64,000 nt of DNA from positions 269,571,160-269,635,159 of the forward strand of contig CM037879.1 of NCBI GenBank assembly GCA_021292165.1. The letters are read 5' to 3'. Within the stretch, counting starts at the first letter, position 1. Every line of letters starts with the position of its first letter. The position numbers were made by a program, and so were the translations under genes. Origin of the DNA: Shinisaurus crocodilurus. Its lineage: Eukaryota > Chordata > Lepidosauria > Squamata > Shinisauridae. The notes beneath the pieces were generated by a model. It searched no databases, was not told where the DNA came from, and saw only the letters and a program-made list of their open reading frames with translations. Below, piece after piece: positions 60,431 through 64,000 of the stretch.

Positions 60431-60934
60431 GTAGCAGAGGCAAGCCTGTAAAAGCAAACAAAGGCGAATTGAAGAGTCACATTTCAGTCAGCAGTCTGCC
60501 CCCTACAGGCTGCGTGAGAAACAGCAACGCTAAAAAGTTTTTTGAAATACATATGATGTTCTTGTAGATGTGAACTGCTAATTGATGGTTATTGATTGTG
60601 TTTTGCTGTTTTGATGTTTAAGGAGCTTTAGCCAACCTGTAAACTTCTGATTGATAGTTATTGCTTGTTGTTTTGCTGTTTTGATGTTTAAAGATTTTAA
60701 GAATTAAGATGTTAAAGCTGTGTTAAGACTATAGTTAAGGTGTTTGATGTTTTGATGCTTTTTTTGTTCTGTTTTTGCGTGTGTGTAAAAGTGAAGAAAG
60801 GTGCACTAGTGGTAGAAGGCTAGCAAAGGCTTTTTCTTTTTTTTAGTTAGTTTAAAATGAAATGAGAGGGTTAACCTCTCAGGTTTTCATTTTTTTTAAA
60901 GGGAGCGTGTGGAGAAAAAGAGCCTTTGTGGGTT

Positions 60935-60939
<5 letters not shown>

Positions 60940-60969
<30 letters not shown>

Positions 60970-61112
60970 ATGTGTGAACCGGCTAAAGGCTGGGGGTGGG
61001 GTGTGCATAGTTAGCGTGTGGAGAAAGGGGCCTTTGGGGGTTCCTGCATGCATGCATGCATGCATGCACACGCACACGCACACGCACACACACACACGCA
61101 CACACACGCACA
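60940..61112. repeat. (CA)n and CATG/CACG tracts in LTR U3
   Basis: A CA run at 60939-60967 and mixed GCAT, CACACG repeats at 61046-61111. Copy 2 has a shorter version at 46430-46475. Confidence 0.9.
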
Positions 61113-62186
61113 CGCCTCCTCATGTGTAAACCAAGTAGGGCCAGTTGAGGGGGCAGGGAGGAAGCGAAAGGTACATAAAACATAGGATGGGGCCTGGCGC
61201 CCGGAGGAGCCAGGCTGAAAGCGTTCATATGCAGATGTAATTCAAACCCAATAAGTCATGAGTTCCCTTCCCCCTGCCTGGCCAGGTGAAATGCATTATG
61301 ATTGGCTGAGAGGCAGCAGAGCTACAGGGAGGAGGGGAGGGGGGAAAGGTATATTTCCCAAAGCGTGGTTTTTGGTTTGTCTTTGTCTTGGATCGCGTGG
61401 CTACCGGCTACCCTGGCTATTGGGGATGGTGGCAAGCCAAAGAGAGGCCCCAAGCCTTTCATAGATTTCATAGATTATAGAGTTGGAGGGGGGGGCATCA
61501 GGATCCGACCCCAGTTAGCTCCTGGTGAAATGAGCTGGATGAGGGCTCTAGTGAAGGCAAGCCTTGTGGGAGTTTTACCCATCTCGGACCTTCGGGTAGG
61601 TGTGGTAATCTCCCTTGGGCAGCGAGGCTGTGCTGGATTTAACCCTTGAAGAGAACACCCTCAGGTAACAGGTGTGTGCCTGAGAGATCTTAAGGAATCA
61701 GGTTTTATTGTTTTGCAGCTTTACTGTGTACTAAAGTGTCTCTCTCTTTATTTTGTGTGCTTCTCTCATTTCCCTAATCTTGTTGTAAAATGCTACCAGA
61801 ATAAACCTTGTCTTGGTTTACCCCACGTGGGTTTTGTAGTACTCTGTGAGTTCAGTATCTAAATCCAGGTTACAGAATTGAAGGTGAGTCCCTCAACAGA
61901 GATTCAAGTAGGATTGCAGACAGCTGAGGCTGGCAATCTGGTACCTTGAGATCTCTGAGGGTCTTGGTTCCTTTGGAGTAGGAAAGGGTGGGGGTGTGGC
62001 GGGCCAGCCAGCCCCCCCTTCCTCCACAAGAATAGACAAAAAGATCAGGAAAACAGCTCAAAACTGTCTGAAACAATTGAGCCCAAAACTTCTGTAGACC
62101 TGAAAGGGCTGTGGGCAGCCTCAATGGACTCTTTTTAAGAACTCAACAAGTGAAACTGGACCCAAGATGTTGCTCTAGCTTTTATA

Positions 62187-62382
62187 CAGTGACTGGGTTC
62201 ACACAAAATGAAAAGCTATTTTTGTTTCAGAGTGGCTTGTCATGTTGTCTGAATCTGGCCAGAGTGGCTTGTGTATGGTTACGAAACCATGCTGCCAGGT
62301 TCAGACAACACAACAAACCACTCTGAAACAAACATGGCTTATAAGCCACCATGGCTTATTGTGTTGTGTGAACCCAGTCAGT
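62187..62382. mobile_element. Palindromic MITE
   Basis: Ends CAGTGACTGGGTTCACACAA and TTGTGTGAACCCAGTCAGTG are inverted with one difference. Inner parts repeat GAGTGGCTTG and its complement. Confidence 0.75.
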
Positions 62383-62976
62383 GTCTCTTCTCAAAATATA
62401 GCCATGCTATTCAGTATTCTTTAATTTATGATGCCTAAATAAGATCTACTTTCCGTTAGGACAAAAAAAAACAAACCCACTGGCATCAGCCAAGAAGGTG
62501 GAATATGATGACAAAAATGGGATCCGCTCCCTTCCCCACTTTAGTCTTCATCATATCCTACCCATGTGTGTTGTGGATTTAGGGCAGTGCAATTACAGCT
62601 TGTAGCAACCTTTTGTGTTTAATTATTTATGCATTCTAATAGCCTCATATGTCATCTCTAGCATTGCTCCTGGCAATGAGCCAGTGATCTTCCTTTACCA
62701 GCTTCAGGAAGTCCTGCCACAGTGCCACAAGGTTATTTACGAGTCCCTTGCTCCTGGGCTCTTTTAATAATGTTGTAAGTCAAAGGAAACAAAAAAAAAA
62801 AAAAGGCAAACAAATCCAAGACACAGTGGATAGCCAAAGCAATCATTCTAGCCAACTCTAAATTGTTTTTATTGCTCTTACTTATTTCCATGGAACAATT
62901 GATACCATTTTTCACCTATTTTGTGTGTGTATAAAATATATACACACATATTTTACATTTTGCAATTACAGATGCT

Positions 62977-63140
62977 TTTATTTATTTATTATATTTATAG
63001 CCAGCCTTTTTTCCTGCAAGGAACCCAAGGCGGCTTACATAATCCTCCTCCTCTCCATTTTATCCTCACAACAACCCTTTGAGGTAGGTTAGGCTGAGAG
63101 TCAGTGACTGGCCCAAAGTCACCCAGTGAGTTTCATGGCT
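62977..63140 (-). mobile_element. tRNA-derived SINE, 5'-truncated
   Basis: AATA-type tail at the left, then TTTTTTCCTGCAAGGAACCC, CAAGGCGGCTTAC and GTCAGTGACTGGCCC, ending at GAGTTTCATGGC. The tRNA-derived head is missing. Confidence 0.85.
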
Positions 63141-64000
63141 TTGCCAAACAACATCCAGATTTATCCTAATGTAAACATATCACCAATCAGGACTGGGTTA
63201 GTGCAATTCAACAAATAATTTATCACACCTAGGGTAGTCCCACCCCCCAAAAAAGTTGTTTGTATAGGGCTGTGCATCCACGTATGCATCCCCAGTGTAG
63301 GTGGTCTATCAATGGAAGGCACACTCGGATATACATCCAAATGCACCTCTCAGTGAAAAAAAATGTAATGCGGACTGACCATCTGTGATCAAAGTGTCTA
63401 CCATGTGACCTACTTTAAAATTGGGAAGTGATTTATTTATTCATGTATGACCTGTGACCATTGAAAGAATAACTGTCTTTTCGTGTGCTATAAAACATTA
63501 AGGGCACTTCACATATTATGTGCTATAAGTAGATGCAATATACTTTACATGAACCCCCAAAACTAATGTATGTGCATGGCAAATGGGCATTTCTGGGACT
63601 ATATATCATAGAGATACTTGTACAAGGCATCCAGGTTTGGCTATGCCTCCCTGCTATGTGTGTACAAGGTAGCCAATACATGTTTACTGCCATTTGTGTG
63701 AAGGTTTCCTCGCTTCTGGAGCCACCAATGGAAATACAAAGCCTATACAAATCCTTAGTATAGCAAATGCCTTCAGGAGAGAATTAAGGCACCCAACCAC
63801 TAGCCTAATCTTAAATGCTTTCTCTGCCAAATTGCTTAATGAGCTGGAATCCCATCATATTTCTAAGACATTGAATGCAGATTGCTTTGGTACCTTTAAT
63901 TAACTCTGCAGTCAATTGTAACAGAGATCAGCATTCCCTACATGTCTGTTTAGGCTACAATGACATCTTTTATGTGTGACGCATTAGTGTATGATCTCTT

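Larger units (their letters stand above)
58727..62028 (+). mobile_element. 3.3-kb LTR-bounded element, TGTGGAG family, copy 3
   Basis: Outer ends TGTGGAGAAAAAGAG and TTCCTCCACA, flanked by a perfect AGAAT (58722-58726, 62029-62033), so the whole 3302 bp inserted as one unit. The right 1121 bp (60908-62028) match the other LTR copies, start with the same ~20 bases as the left end, and are preceded by the purine run AAAGGGAGCG that could be a polypurine tract. Between lie 2.16 kb without viral-like frames, rich in tandem repeats. It may be a provirus whose 5' LTR and genes were deleted, or an LTR with a hugely expanded U3. Confidence 0.8.
44631..64000 (-). other. BICD1: BICD1 intron 1 (3' part)
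   Basis: At least 19.4 kb, continuing past the right edge; exon 1 is not in the window. Recognisable elements are listed separately. The rest (44932-45849, 47441-47700, 48260-48929, 49151-50616, 52263-53516, 53845-54150, 54934-55113, 56564-57392, 57782-58721, 62034-62186, 62383-62976, 63141-64000) is AT-rich without supported genes. Segment 58270-58660 is more GC-rich and may be an old LTR remnant. Confidence 0.85.

Overview
The window looks like intronic vertebrate DNA, most probably from a squamate reptile (a lizard or close relative). Four coding exons on the minus strand give a protein very close to the vertebrate dynein adaptor BICD1. The repeat mix fits a squamate: CR1, L2-like and L1 LINEs, DIRS retrotransposons, tRNA-derived SINEs with a tail typical of squamate SINEs, several endogenous retroviral LTRs and many hAT- and Harbinger-like elements. 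The species was not determined.

Host gene: BICD1 is read right to left. Exon 2 is 44630-44418, exon 3 is 13011-12859, exon 4 is 4564-4127 and exon 5 is 1103-12. All junctions are GT-AG and all are phase 0. Together they encode 632 residues (71+51+146+364), roughly residues 72-703 by human numbering. Exon 1 lies beyond the right edge. The exons for the C-terminal cargo-binding coiled coil lie beyond the left edge. No other host gene was seen.

Layout: 1104-4126 is intron 4, mostly unique. 4565-12858 is intron 3, with a Harbinger-like element split by an L1, a deleted DIRS element with long inverted repeats, and nested hAT elements. 13012-44417 is intron 2 (31.4 kb). It holds a hAT element with 8-bp target duplications that carries a nearly complete CR1 LINE, a hAT MITE containing a solo LTR, L2/CR1 remnants, a 0.9-kb LTR, an LTR carrying a mariner MITE, and a 6.5-kb DIRS element interrupted by an L1 and by a 5S rRNA-headed SINE. 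From 44631 to the right edge is intron 1. It holds a near-perfect 216-bp inverted repeat with an LTR in one arm, a second 5S-headed SINE, solo LTRs, palindromic MITEs, an L2-like LINE end, a 1.4-kb hAT element and a 3.3-kb LTR-bounded element.

None of the mobile-element genes appears to act with BICD1; they are nested parasites in its introns. Only the CR1 ORF1 is fully open. CR1 ORF2 has one frameshift and the DIRS and L1 coding regions are broken. The most unusual items are the inverted repeat whose intact arm keeps the empty site of the LTR in its other arm, the 5S-CR1 chimeric SINE seen twice with the same junction, the monomer-like repeats upstream of CR1 ORF1, and the large variant of the TGTGGAG LTR family.
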